Of a DNA stretch of 64,000 nt, positions 26,993 through 35,267 are shown piece after piece; position 1 is the stretch's first letter; each line of letters begins with the position of its first letter. Made by a program: the position numbers and the translations under genes. Where the stretch lies: positions 101,645-165,644 of the forward strand of contig NZ_JALPTH010000018.1 in NCBI RefSeq assembly GCF_023218175.1. Direction: 5' to 3'. This stretch comes from Streptomyces lichenis (GTDB taxonomy: Bacteria > Actinomycetota > Actinomycetes > Streptomycetales > Streptomycetaceae). A model generated the notes under the pieces. It ran no database searches. It worked only from the letters and a program-made list of their open reading frames with translations, and was not told where the DNA came from.

Positions 26993-28339
26993 TCAGGCGG
27001 CGGGCGTCGCGGCGGCCGGGGCCTGGGCGGCTTCGGCGGTCCCTGCGGATGCGGCGGCTGTGGCGGCTGTGGCGTCCCCTGCGGCTTCGGCGGTCCCTGC
27101 GGATGCGGCGGCTGTGGCGTCCCCTGCGGCTTCGGTGGCTGTGGCGGCGTACCGATTCGCTGGTCGGTCCAGCCCCAGCAGCCCGCGCAGGGTGCCGGCC
27201 TCGTACGCCTCCCGGAAGCGGCCCCGGCGGCGCAGTTCCGGCGCGAGCCGCCGACTGATCCGGGGCAGGTCATGGGCGAGCACACCGGGCCGCAGCCGGA
27301 CCCCGCTCACCCCCGCCTCCCCCAACTCATCGACCAAATCGGCGAGTTCTTCTTCCGTCCCAGTGAAAATCCGGGCGTCCGAGGTGTAGGGCTCACCGGC
27401 CAGGGCGTCCAGCCGGGCGCGCCGGTCCTCCGCCTCGGCCCGGCTGTCGTCCAGGAACACCACCAGGTCCGCGAAGAGGTGCAGCGGCTCCCCGGCACGG
27501 CCCGCGGCCTGCTGCTCCGCTCGGATCTCCCCGACGATGCGGTGGGTGTCGGCGGCGTCGTACGGGGTGATGTAGCCGATGTCGGCCTGGTGGGCGATCA
27601 GCCGGTACGGCTGCGTCTGGTGGCCGAGCGCGCTGACCACGGGCTGGCCCTGCGGGGGGCGGGGGGTGATGGACGGCCCCCGGACGCTGAAGTGCCGCCC
27701 CTCGAAGTCGATGTAGTGCAGCTTGTCCCGGTCGATGAAGCGCCCGGTGGCCGCGTCCCGTATCTCGGCGCCGTCCTCCCAGCTGTCCCAGAGCCGGCGG
27801 ACCGCCTCCACATAGTCGGCGGCCTCCTCGGCCAGTTCGTCGATCAGCCCCTGGGCCTCGGGGCTCTCGAAGGACTCGATACGGGGGATGGTCCGGCGCC
27901 CGAAGTGCGCGGCCTCGTCCGGCCGGGCCGAGTACCGCACCCGGACGCCCGCCCGCCCCCCGCTGACGTAGTCCAGGGTCGCGATCGCCTTGGAGATGTG
28001 GAACGGCTCGGTGTGGGTGGCCACCACGGTCGGCACCAGCCCGATGTGCCGGGTCAGCGGGGCGACCCGGGAGGCGATCAGCACGGCGTCGAGCCGTCCG
28101 CGCACCTGGTCGGTGCGTTCGTCGGGCTCCAGCGGGTGGGCGGACTGCGGGGCGAGGCCGTCCTCGATGGTGACGAAGTCGAGCAGCCCCGCCTCGGCCT
28201 CGGCGACCAGGTCGGCCCAGTACGCGGCGGTGAACAGCTCCCGGGGCCGGGCGCCGGGCTCACGCCAGGACGCCGGGTGCCAGCCGGTGCCGTCCAGGGC
28301 GACGGCGAGGTGGAGAGGGGAGACAGGGGTCAGGGACAC
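26993..28339 (-). CDS. LLM class flavin-dependent oxidoreductase (LLM-4) with repetitive Ala-rich tail
   Basis: This 448-residue protein is the first structural gene of the operon. It shows LHLAVALDGTGWHPASW, LLDFVTIEDGLAPQSAHPLE, YVSGGRAGVRVRYSARPDEA and FEGRHFSVRGPSITPRPPQG. The luciferase-like part ends near residue 395. The rest is an Ala/Thr/Gly/Ser tail with two copies of a GDATAA...SAGTAEAA unit produced by a DNA tandem repeat. The substrate is probably an organosulfur or related compound, judged from the leader ORF and the neighbours; that is inference. Confidence 0.87.
   Translation of the reverse strand: MSLTPVSPLHLAVALDGTGWHPASWREPGARPRELFTAAYWADLVAEAEAGLLDFVTIEDGLAPQSAHPLEPDERTDQVRGRLDAVLIASRVAPLTRHIGLVPTVVATHTEPFHISKAIATLDYVSGGRAGVRVRYSARPDEAAHFGRRTIPRIESFESPEAQGLIDELAEEAADYVEAVRRLWDSWEDGAEIRDAATGRFIDRDKLHYIDFEGRHFSVRGPSITPRPPQGQPVVSALGHQTQPYRLIAHQADIGYITPYDAADTHRIVGEIRAEQQAAGRAGEPLHLFADLVVFLDDSRAEAEDRRARLDALAGEPYTSDARIFTGTEEELADLVDELGEAGVSGVRLRPGVLAHDLPRISRRLAPELRRRGRFREAYEAGTLRGLLGLDRPANRYAATATEAAGDATAAASAGTAEAAGDATAATAAASAGTAEAAQAPAAATPAA
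27027..27140. repeat. 54/45-base tandem repeat inside the 3' end of LLM-4
   Basis: GCGGCTTCGGCGGTCCCTGC begins at 27027 and again at 27081; a third partial copy starts at 27126. Copy 1 is 54 bases and copy 2 is 45, the difference being one extra GGCTGTGGC nine-mer. All lengths are multiples of three, so the frame is kept and only the Ala-rich tail varies. Confidence 0.85.
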
Positions 28340-28592
28340 AGGTGGGTGCCTTCCTGGGCGTTCCGGACGAGGGTGCGCGGACCCGCGGGCACGGCGGGTG
28401 GGCAGGGTGGAGCACGGGAGGTCCCGGCCCCGGGAGCGGGGTGCGTCGGAGGACGGCCGTCGGGCCGGCGCCCGTGGGAGGGGTGGGGCCGGGCGCGGGC
28501 GGACGGCTGGTCGCTCGTCAGACGGGTCGCGTCAGCGGGTCGCCTCAGGAGCGGGATCGCCTCAGGGGCGGTGTCGCGTCAGCGCCTTCGCG

Positions 28593-28715
28593 TCAGCGGC
28601 GACAGAGCGCGCCGGCCGTGCGCCGGAGGTCGATATGGGCGCGCGAGGTCAGCAGCACGGAGTGGGCAGCTGCTCGGGCGCCCGGGCAAGGGAGAGTACG
28701 CGGCTCCCGCCTCAC
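28593..28715 (-). CDS. Putative cysteine-responsive leader peptide (40 codons)
   Basis: Upstream of the LLM operon lies a short ORF starting at GTG 28715, eight bases behind a perfect GGAGG. It ends LLTSRAHIDLRRTAGALCRR before TGA. This matches the actinobacterial leader-peptide pattern L(T/S)xRxHxDLxRxxxALCR that precedes sulfur-uptake and sulfur-metabolism genes, where ribosome behaviour at the terminal Cys codon reports cysteine supply. The 253 bases between its stop and LLM-4 contain repeated CTGAGGCGA and CTGACGCGAC words and G/C-rich inverted segments that could form alternative hairpins. The 286 bases upstream to 29001 should hold the promoter; nothing else was recognised there. Confidence 0.72.
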   Translation of the reverse strand: MRREPRTLPCPGARAAAHSVLLTSRAHIDLRRTAGALCRR

Positions 28716-29001
28716 GACCCTCACCTCCACGCCCTTCTCCGTACACGGCCGGACAGGCCGCGAGACTACGTCATCAGCGCCAACGCCGGTACCGGGCGGG
28801 GTGTTCCCGACGAACGCGACTGGTCGTCTACCCGACGGCATCCAGGGACGGGGCGAGGAACCAGCACCGAAGGAGGGCAGATGTGAGCCGGGGCCGTGGC
28901 CACTTGCGCGGCGAATCGGTCGCGCGGGACCGCATGGCGCCGCAGTGCCTGCGCTGGCATCGGCTGGAATACGCATTCGCGACCACCGGTTGCAGCGGAT
29001 C

Positions 29002-29559
29002 GTGCACCATCCACAGCCGCCAAGCGGCATACACCCGCTGCTTGCACAGCGCTTCAGTCCCTACCGGTTCGATCCGTCGGCGGTTGTCGACGACCATGCC
29101 GTCGGACTGCTGCTGGAAGCCGCGCGGTGGGCACCGTCGGCGGGGAACTCCCAGCCATGGGGCTTCTTCATCGGCAGGCCTGGTGAGCCGGATCATGACC
29201 GAGTGCTCCCTCACCTCGCGCCGAATTCGGCTCGCTGGGCGACGGATGCGAGCTTGCTCGTCGTGACGCTGACGCGCCGGCACGTCGATGACACGCAGTT
29301 GCTGTACTCCGAGTTCGCGGACTATGACCTCGGTCAGGCCGTCGCTCACTTGACTGTTCAGGCGCAGGCCATGGGACTGGCCGCGCACCAGTTCCGTGCC
29401 TTCGACTTGGAAGGGCTCACCAAGGAGCTGGACCCGAAACCGGGGTGGGTGATCATTTCCATGGTCGCGGTGGGCAAGGCGGTCGGCGGACCTCCGGAGG
29501 GCCGTGACCGGCGCAGCATCGCACACTTGCGCTCCGCTCCCTGGTCACCGGCTGAGTAA
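29002..29559 (+). CDS. Nitroreductase-family protein (FMN)
   Basis: This protein of about 185 residues begins near VHHPQPPSGIHPLLAQRFSP and keeps the family core FDPSAVVDDHAVGLLLEAAR, WAPSAGNSQPWGFFIGRPG and DLGQAVAHLTVQAQAMGLAA. Such enzymes use FMN and NAD(P)H to reduce nitro or quinone compounds. The start is uncertain: GTG 29002 has no strong ribosome site, and the upstream frame is open but not protein-like. The C-terminal half ends GPPEGRDRRSIAHL with a shortened tail. It is not in an operon and borders a pseudogene, so it may itself be poorly expressed. Confidence 0.65.
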   Translation: MHHPQPPSGIHPLLAQRFSPYRFDPSAVVDDHAVGLLLEAARWAPSAGNSQPWGFFIGRPGEPDHDRVLPHLAPNSARWATDASLLVVTLTRRHVDDTQLLYSEFADYDLGQAVAHLTVQAQAMGLAAHQFRAFDLEGLTKELDPKPGWVIISMVAVGKAVGGPPEGRDRRSIAHLRSAPWSPAE

Positions 29560-29673
29560 CGGCCGAGGTCTGGTCATTGATCGACCGGGCGAGATGGTCG
29601 CCTGGTACTGGGCCGAGCAGGAGCAGCCCTGACACGCGGCCCCCCGACCGCACGGTGACGCTACCGTGGCGGC

Positions 29674-30891
29674 GTGGCAGAAGAAGACATCGGGCGGACC
29701 CTGCGGCGCCTGCGCAAGCTGGCCTCGTTGACGCAGGAGGAGCTGGCGGAGCGCTCGGGCGTGTCCGTGGATGTGATCCGCCAGCTCGAACAGCGACGCA
29801 AGCACTCGGCGCGGCTTCCCACTCTGCATGCGCTGGCGAACGGTCTCGGGGTGGAGCTGACCACGCTCCTCGGAGACCCGCCCGCCGTGGCATCCGCGGA
29901 CGAGAGCGACGGGCCGCGTTTTGTCGCCGTACGACGGGCCGTCATGCCCGCGCTCTGGGCGCCCGAGCCGGAGCCGCCGGGGCCGGGGTTCTCGCTGGAG
30001 CGGTTGCGTGAGCAGATCGCGGACGGCTGGACGCAGTACCACTCCGCCGAGTTCGACACCGTGATGAAGGCGCTTCCGGATCTGATCACGGACGCGCGTG
30101 CCGCGACCGCCGCAGCCGACGAGGGGGAAAGGAAGGCCGGCTTCGCGGCGTTGGGCAAGGTGATGCAGCTCGCGGGTCATGTCGCCGTACGGATGGGCAA
30201 GACCGACCTGGCCCTGATCAGCCTGGAGCGGGCCATAGCGGCGGCGGGGAGGTCCGGTGATCCGCTGCTGGTGCCGATGATCGTCAACTCCACGGCCTGG
30301 ACCTATTAGCGGCAGGGGCGGCTGGAGGACGCCCTGAGCATCGCGGTGGAAGTGGCCGGCGGCTTGGTGCGGGAGGGGCTCATCGGCACGGCCGACGGTC
30401 TGAAGGTGTGGGGCGCGCTGACGATGAGCGCCGCCACGTCGGCCGCACGAAGCGGTGACTATGAGCGGGCGGCCGTGATGATGGAGACGGCGGAGCAGCG
30501 GGCGGCCCGGGTCGCGAAGCTGCCACCCGGCGGCGACAACCGCATGGTCAGCGTCTTCAGTCCGTCCTCGGTCCGCATCGAGCGCGTACGCCTCGCGGTG
30601 CAGTACGGGCGGCCCCAGGACGCCCTGGAGCTGGCCAAGGGCATGCGGCTGTCCAAGGACACCCCGCCGTCCTGGCGGACCTGGCTGCTTCTCGACGTCG
30701 CCCGCGCGCATACGGACCTCGGCGACGCGGCCGGGGCGGTGAAGGCTTTGGAGTCGCTGCGCCGGGTGGCACCGACGTGGATGCGCCATCACACACTGGC
30801 CGTCGCCATCGTGCGCGACCTGTGGTCACTGCCCAACCGCCCGCCGGGGCTGGGCTCCTTGGCGGAGTTCCTCGGGCTGGGCGAGGGCTGA
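29674..30891 (+). pseudogene. XRE-family regulator with TPR-like domain, interrupted by an in-frame TAG
   Basis: The GTG at 29674 starts an XRE helix-turn-helix (RTLRRLRKLASLTQEELAER, then SGVSVDVIRQLEQRRKHSAR). A helical repeat region follows up to TAWTY and the stop at 30307-30309. The same frame continues for another 194 residues without further stops (RQGRLEDALSIAVEVAGGLV through ARAHTDLGDAAGAVKALESL), clearly the rest of the same protein. TAG probably arose from CAG by one transition. The intact form would be about 405 residues, the usual size of Streptomyces XRE-TPR regulators. A truncated product keeping the HTH may still be made. Confidence 0.82.
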
Positions 30892-31024
30892 GCGCATAGC
30901 GTGCCGAAAGTGGGACGTCGCGTCCCTGTCGGCCGGTCTCACTGCCCGCTTCCATGAGCGGACAACGCCTTGAGGGCCATGCGTACGGCCTCAGGGTTCG
31001 GCTGACGCGAGGAAGCAGACCGAC

Positions 31025-31447
31025 ATGCCGCAGTCCATGACGCGGGCCCACCCGATCGGGCACCCCGGCTACCACGAGACACTGCCCCGCTCGCCGGAGA
31101 GCGCCGCCACCGCGCGGCGGCTGGTACGGCTGGCGTTAACCGCCTGGGGGCTGCGGGAGATGGTCGAGGACGCCGTCCTGGTCGTCTCCGAACTCGCGGG
31201 CAACGCCGTCCGGCACGCGGAGGCCCGCACGGTCAGGGTCACCGTGGAGAGGCCGGCTCCGGGGCGGGTGCGGATCTCGGTGACCGATGGGTCGAAGGTG
31301 CCGCCGGAGCCGCGTCGGGCCGGTGCGCGGGACGAGAACGGGCGGGGGTTGGTGCTGGTCACCGCCCTGGCCGGCGACTGGGGCACAACCTCGCTGCCCA
31401 CCGGCAAGGCTGTCTGGGCCGAGCTGGGCGGGAGACGGGACAGGTGA
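31025..31447 (+). CDS. Anti-sigma-factor-type ATP-binding protein (HATPase_c_2), with TTA codon
   Basis: This 140-residue GHKL-type protein has the N box VSELAGNAVRHAEARTVRV, the G1 region VRISVTDGSKVPPEP and the G2 region DENGRGLVLVTALAGDWGTT. Stand-alone domains of this kind act as serine kinases on anti-anti-sigma factors or as anti-sigma factors. Codon 38 (31136-31138) is TTA, so expression should depend on the bldA leucyl-tRNA. It overlaps the next small gene by a GTGA and probably forms a pair with it. Confidence 0.87.
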   Translation: MPQSMTRAHPIGHPGYHETLPRSPESAATARRLVRLALTAWGLREMVEDAVLVVSELAGNAVRHAEARTVRVTVERPAPGRVRISVTDGSKVPPEPRRAGARDENGRGLVLVTALAGDWGTTSLPTGKAVWAELGGRRDR

Positions 31448-31641
31448 GCGGCGAGTGGACGCCCTGGGTGGGCGATCTGGTGCATGACAGGGACGCCGGG
31501 CGGGACGGGATCGTCACCGATGTGCGTGGCGGGTCGGTCTGGGTGCTGCGGCCGGAGCTCGGCCCCGGGACGTGGACATCCGAGCGGCCGGAGCGGTTGG
31601 AGCTGGTGACGTCGCGCGTGGAGATGCGGGGGCGGCTGTAG
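31444..31641 (+). CDS. Small hypothetical protein (65 aa) coupled to the anti-sigma ATPase
   Basis: Starting GTG in a GTGA overlap, this 65-residue protein reads WTPWVGDLVHDRDAGRDGIV, then TDVRGGSVWVLRPELGPGTW, an SH3-like or beta-barrel pattern common in small Streptomyces proteins next to such ATPases. It has no membrane segment or cysteine. A role as an accessory or nucleic-acid-binding domain is a guess. A hairpin terminator follows. Confidence 0.7.
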   Translation: MSGEWTPWVGDLVHDRDAGRDGIVTDVRGGSVWVLRPELGPGTWTSERPERLELVTSRVEMRGRL

Positions 31642-31650
31642 GGGCAGGGG

Positions 31651-31684
31651 CCCTGGCCGGGTGTCGATGACCACCCGGCCAGGG
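31651..31684. terminator. Bidirectional terminator hairpin, 13-bp perfect stem
   Basis: CCCTGGCCGGGTG (31651-31663) and CACCCGGCCAGGG (31672-31684) pair perfectly around an eight-base loop, between the convergent small gene and the NmrA-like gene. Confidence 0.75.
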
Positions 31685-31711
31685 GGTTCAGCCAAGACGA
31701 GGTACGGAGAC

Positions 31712-32545
31712 TCAGGCCTCGCCCGCCTCCCCCCGCCAGCACCCCGTGGCCGCCGACCTTGCCGCGTACTGCTCGAAGGGGCGGGCCTGGTGGCCGGTGA
31801 GGTGGGGGACGGTGTCGGTGACGGTGGCGTCGCCCTGGGCGCGGAGGGCGGCGAAGGAGGCGATGTCGCGATCGACGGCGTCCTCGTCGCGGCCGATCTC
31901 GCGTTGGGCGGCCCGGTAGGCGGACTCGTCGCCGTGGTAGGCGACCGGGCGGCCGGCGGCGTCGGCGAGGGTGGCGCAGACCTCGGTGAAGGTCATGGCG
32001 CGCGGGCCGGTCACCTCGTAGGTGCGGTCGGTGTGGCCGTCCTCGGTGAGGATGACCGCGGCGACGGCGGCGAGGTCGTCCAGGTCCATGAAGGCCTGGC
32101 GGGTGTCCTGGAGGGGGACGGCGATCTCACCGCCGAGGACCGCCTCGCGGAACGGGCCCTCGTCGAAGTTCTGGTCGAACCAGTCGGCCCGCAGGATGGT
32201 CCAGGCGGTGCCGGAGGAGCGGACGCTCTCCTCGGCGTCGAGCAGGCGGCGGTCTCCTATGGTCTCGATGCCGCGGCTGGAGAGCAGCACGATGTGGTGG
32301 ACCTTGAGTTCCGCGGCCAGGTGGACGAAGTCGGGGTTCACGGGCACACCGTCGGGGGCCATCAGGAACATTCGGTCGGCGCCGGTGAGGGCGGGCTCCC
32401 AGGTGTTCTGGTCGTCCCAGTCGAAACGCGTGGCGCCGTGCCGGGAGGCCTCTCTGACCGGGGCACCCAGGTTCTTGAGCCGCGCGGCGACGCGGCGGCC
32501 GGCGGAGCCGGTGGCTCCCAGGACAAGGATGGGGGTGGTGTCCAT
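31712..32545 (-). CDS. NmrA-like NAD(P)-binding protein / quinone-type reductase
   Basis: This 277-residue atypical short-chain dehydrogenase starts PILVLGATGSAGRRVAARLK (a GxxGxxG NAD(P) site). It then has FDWDDQNTWEPALTGADRMF, VLLSSRGIETIGDRRLLDAE and TILRADWFDQNFDEGPFREA, a pattern shared by NmrA/QorB-type proteins. These act as redox sensors or quinone reductases. It is divergent from the antibiotic cluster and separated from it by a 316-base region with the dyad CTGAC-N6-GTCAG, which may be its operator. It marks the left border of the cluster. Confidence 0.87.
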   Translation of the reverse strand: MDTTPILVLGATGSAGRRVAARLKNLGAPVREASRHGATRFDWDDQNTWEPALTGADRMFLMAPDGVPVNPDFVHLAAELKVHHIVLLSSRGIETIGDRRLLDAEESVRSSGTAWTILRADWFDQNFDEGPFREAVLGGEIAVPLQDTRQAFMDLDDLAAVAAVILTEDGHTDRTYEVTGPRAMTFTEVCATLADAAGRPVAYHGDESAYRAAQREIGRDEDAVDRDIASFAALRAQGDATVTDTVPHLTGHQARPFEQYAARSAATGCWRGEAGEA

Positions 32546-32861
32546 GACTTCCAGAACGAGGAGGGATGGATGGGGGAAACGGCCGACGGCGGGGCCGAAG
32601 GCCGGAGGCGCAGGTGCACGGGTTCCTCTGTGAAGGACCTGACAAACGCGTCAGATCCCTCTGTCGTTCCTGCATTGACCCCTGGAATCGGCCGAAGCTA
32701 GCGTGGCCTAACCTCGCCACCATCCTGACCTGGGGTTGAGCCAACTTCCCCCGAAAGGTGACGAGTTCGGCAACCCACCGCGGGGCGCGTGTGCACAGCC
32801 GCGCCCGGTGCGCCGGAAGCAATGAGACCCGAGAACCCAGGAGAGCCTGGAGGGCTTCGCC
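32546..32861. other. 316-base divergent control region at the left edge of the cluster
   Basis: No gene is present. It holds an inverted repeat CTGAC-AAACGC-GTCAG (32640-32655) likely linked to the NmrA-like gene, the cluster promoter candidate (32676-32705) and an untranslated leader of about 150 bases ending in GGAGGG (32849-32854), seven bases before the first cluster gene. Confidence 0.6.
32676..32705 (+). promoter_or_regulatory. Candidate housekeeping-type promoter for the hydropyrrole operon
   Basis: TTGACC (32676-32681) is followed after 18 bases by TAGCGT (32700-32705). Both agree with the Streptomyces major-sigma consensus (TTGACN, TANNNT). Transcription would begin near 32711 and read into the operon at 32862. 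Nothing comparable is seen closer to the gene. Confidence 0.5.
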
Positions 32862-33371
32862 ATGTCCTTGACCGAGCAGACCACGGCACCGCGCGTCCCG
32901 CTCCCGGCGGCGGCGGTGCGGCCGCGTATCCACCATCTGGGGGTCCAGACCGCCGATCTGGACAACTGCCTTAAGTGGTATCTGGAGTTCCTGGGGGCGG
33001 AGAAGAAGTGGGAGCTGGACCGCTTCTCCGACCTCACGCTGAGCCGGCTCCCCGGGATCGGGCGGCTCGTGGAGATCGCGGTGGGCGATCTGCGGCTGCA
33101 TCTGTTCGACCGGTCCGGCCACACCGGCGAGACCCCGCACGAGGAGGACTTCCAGTTCCAGCACGTCTGCCTGACGGTGGACGCGCCGGAGGAGCTGGAG
33201 GCGGTGCGGGACCGGTGGAATGCCTTGTACGACTCGGGGCGGTACCGCTTCGTGCGGGAGGAGCGGCCGACGGAGATCGTGGTGGACGACGACGGGGTGT
33301 GGAGTCTGTATCTGTACGACGTCAACGGGCTGGAGTTCGAGTTCACCTATGTGCCGGAGGGGGACCGATGA
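32862..33371 (+). CDS. VOC-family L-DOPA 2,3-dioxygenase-like protein (LmbB1/SibV type)
   Basis: This 169-residue single-domain vicinal-oxygen-chelate protein is predicted to open the catechol ring of L-DOPA, giving the product that cyclises toward the hydropyrrole unit. The metal triad is visible as His in IHHLGVQTADLDN, His in FQFQHVCLTVD and Glu in GLEFEFTYV. Other parts are KWYLEFLGAEKKWELDRFSD and WSLYLYDVNG. It starts the operon that also holds the tyrosine hydroxylase, F420-type reductase and PhzF-like isomerase, the same set used in lincomycin, hormaomycin and PBD pathways. The next start overlaps its stop (ATGA). Assignment rests on fold plus neighbours. Confidence 0.82.
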   Translation: MSLTEQTTAPRVPLPAAAVRPRIHHLGVQTADLDNCLKWYLEFLGAEKKWELDRFSDLTLSRLPGIGRLVEIAVGDLRLHLFDRSGHTGETPHEEDFQFQHVCLTVDAPEELEAVRDRWNALYDSGRYRFVREERPTEIVVDDDGVWSLYLYDVNGLEFEFTYVPEGDR

Positions 33372-34351
33372 GCATCCTCACCCCGCACCGCACACCCGCC
33401 GCCGCGATCCGGGTCGACGGCTGGGACTTCGGCGACTTCCCGTACGGGCTGGAGCCGCTGGCCATGCCGCCGGCCGGGCGCGCGCAGGCCGGTACCGAGC
33501 ACCGGCCGGTGACGCTGCCGTCCTGCGACCCGGACCGGATCGCCCGGGAGCTGCGGGCGCTGACCGGCAGCGGACCGGGCGCGGCCGCCCTGGTGGACGC
33601 GGCCCCGGCCTCCTCGTACGACCAGCTGTTCTGGTTCCGCTGGATCGTCGGCCACCAGGTGACCTTCGCGCTGTGGCGGCTGATGGGCCGGGTGCTGGAG
33701 GAGGTGGGCGAGCGCGGGCCGGACGCCGTGCCGGGGCCGGGCGCGATGGCCAGGCTGGAGTGCTACGCGCACGGGTACAGCGCCATGCTGCTGTACAGCG
33801 GCTCCTGCCCGACCGCGCTCTACCAGCGGCTGATCCGGCCGGCGATGTTCCTCCAGCACCGGGGCTTCAGCGGCACCTGGGCACCCGACTTCCACCAGGT
33901 GCGCAGCCTGCTGCGGGGCCGACCGCTGCCCTGGACCGACGACCCGCGGGCCGCCGGAGTGGTGGCCGCGCTCGGCGCCCAGCGGGCGGTGCACGACAGT
34001 GTCGCGGCCCGGCTGGTCCCCGGGGGCCGCTCGCTGCTCCAGCAGTCGATCAACGAGGCGCCGGTGAAGCCCTCGGAGCGTACGGCCGTCTTGTACGACA
34101 ACTTCTTCATGACGCTGCGCGGCCCGGTGCCCGACGAGGCGGTCGCCGCCCAACTGGTGCGCCGACTGCGGGCGGTGGGCCTGGACCTCGCGGTCAACGG
34201 GCTCTATCCGCTGGGCCGGGACGACGACGGCGAGGAAGCCGAGGTGTGGAACGGCTCGCTGGCCCGCAGCGAGCGCCGGGTGGGCGTGGTGCTGGCCGAG
34301 GCCGCCGGATTCGCGGCGGACTTGGCGCGGCGGGCGCCGGCCGCCGTGTGA
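33368..34351 (+). CDS. Heme-dependent L-tyrosine 3-hydroxylase-like protein (LmbB2/SibU type)
   Basis: This 327-residue protein has a helical core (YDQLFWFRWIVGHQVTFALW, GYSAMLLYSGSCPTALYQRL, IRPAMFLQHRGFSGTWAPDF) reminiscent of the histidine-ligated heme fold related to tryptophan dioxygenase. That fits the LmbB2/Orf13/SibU family, which converts tyrosine to L-DOPA using peroxide or oxygen. It is translationally coupled to the dopa dioxygenase gene before it. The cluster also has a true tryptophan dioxygenase, so the two related folds serve the two halves of the molecule. The exact heme ligand cannot be proven by eye. Confidence 0.8.
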   Translation: MSILTPHRTPAAAIRVDGWDFGDFPYGLEPLAMPPAGRAQAGTEHRPVTLPSCDPDRIARELRALTGSGPGAAALVDAAPASSYDQLFWFRWIVGHQVTFALWRLMGRVLEEVGERGPDAVPGPGAMARLECYAHGYSAMLLYSGSCPTALYQRLIRPAMFLQHRGFSGTWAPDFHQVRSLLRGRPLPWTDDPRAAGVVAALGAQRAVHDSVAARLVPGGRSLLQQSINEAPVKPSERTAVLYDNFFMTLRGPVPDEAVAAQLVRRLRAVGLDLAVNGLYPLGRDDDGEEAEVWNGSLARSERRVGVVLAEAAGFAADLARRAPAAV

Positions 34352-34376
34352 CCCGATACCAGAGGAGGGGTGAGGG

Positions 34377-35267
34377 ATGAGGCAGGGAGTGCTGTTGCTG
34401 CCGGAGCACCGGTGGGCCGAGGCGCGGAAACGGTGGCTGCTGGCTGAGGAGTTGGGGTACGACCACGCCTGGACGTATGACCATCTGATGTGGCGCTGGT
34501 TGAGCGAGGGGCCCTGGTTCTCGGCGGTGCCGACCCTGGCGGCGGCGGCCGAGGCCACCTCGCGGATCGGGCTGGGTACCTTGGTGGCCAGCCCCAACTT
34601 CCGGCATCCGCTGGACTTCGCCAAGGAGCTGGTCTCGCTGGACGATGTCTCCGGCGGGCGGATCGTGTGCGGGGTGGGCGCGGGGGCGGAGGGGTTCGAC
34701 TCCCGGTTGCGGGGGGACCCACCGGTGTCGCGGCGGGAACGGGGGGCCCGGTTCGAGGAGTTCGTGGGGTTGCTGGACCGGCTGCTGCTGGAGGAGCGGA
34801 CCACCTTCCGGGGTGACTGGTACACCGTGGAGGACGCGGTGGTACGGCCGGAGTGCCTGGCCCGGCCCCGGGTGCCGCTGGCGGTCGCCGCCGCCGGGCC
34901 CCGGGGCATGGCGCTCACCGCCCGGTACGCCGAGGTGTGGGTGACCAGCGGGGCACCGAACCTGTTCGACAACGAACCGTACGAGCAGGTGGTCCCGCTG
35001 CTGAAGCAGCAGCTCGCGGAGGTGGACCGGGCCTGCGAGGCGGTCGGGCGCGATCCGGCGACCCTGCGCCGGCTGCTGCTCAGTGGCGGCTCGGTCGGCG
35101 GGGTACTGGACTCGGTGGAGAGCTACCGGGACGCCTCCGGGGTCTTCGCGGACCTGGGCTTCACCGATCTGGTGGTGCACTGGCCGCGGCCCGACTTCCC
35201 CTTCGCGGGGCGGGAGGACGTGCTGACCGGGTTCGCGGCCGCCGAGTTGGGAGGAGGAGCGGGATGA
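34377..35267 (+). CDS. F420-dependent (luciferase-like) reductase for the hydropyrrole unit (LmbY/SibT type)
   Basis: This 296-residue luciferase-fold protein shows AEELGYDHAWTYDHLMWRWL, SRIGLGTLVASPNFRHPLDF, SLDDVSGGRIVCGVGAGAEG and RPRVPLAVAAAGPRGMALTA, the pattern of F420-dependent reductases rather than flavin monooxygenases. In related pathways the LmbY-type enzyme reduces the hydropyrrole late in tailoring. It lies 25 bases behind the tyrosine hydroxylase gene and its stop overlaps the next start (ATGA). The F420 preference is inferred from family and context. Confidence 0.8.
   Translation: MRQGVLLLPEHRWAEARKRWLLAEELGYDHAWTYDHLMWRWLSEGPWFSAVPTLAAAAEATSRIGLGTLVASPNFRHPLDFAKELVSLDDVSGGRIVCGVGAGAEGFDSRLRGDPPVSRRERGARFEEFVGLLDRLLLEERTTFRGDWYTVEDAVVRPECLARPRVPLAVAAAGPRGMALTARYAEVWVTSGAPNLFDNEPYEQVVPLLKQQLAEVDRACEAVGRDPATLRRLLLSGGSVGGVLDSVESYRDASGVFADLGFTDLVVHWPRPDFPFAGREDVLTGFAAAELGGGAG

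Noticed and set aside
26639..29266. Long plus-strand open frame across the LLM-4 gene and the leader region
   Set aside because: It is antisense to LLM-4 (repeat Gly/Cys composition comes from that gene's tandem repeat) and runs into the nitroreductase region in the wrong frame.
34377..35267. Treating this LLM protein as a flavin monooxygenase like those at 23-28 kb
   Set aside because: Its motifs and its position between the tyrosine hydroxylase and PhzF-like genes match F420-dependent reductases of hydropyrrole pathways.
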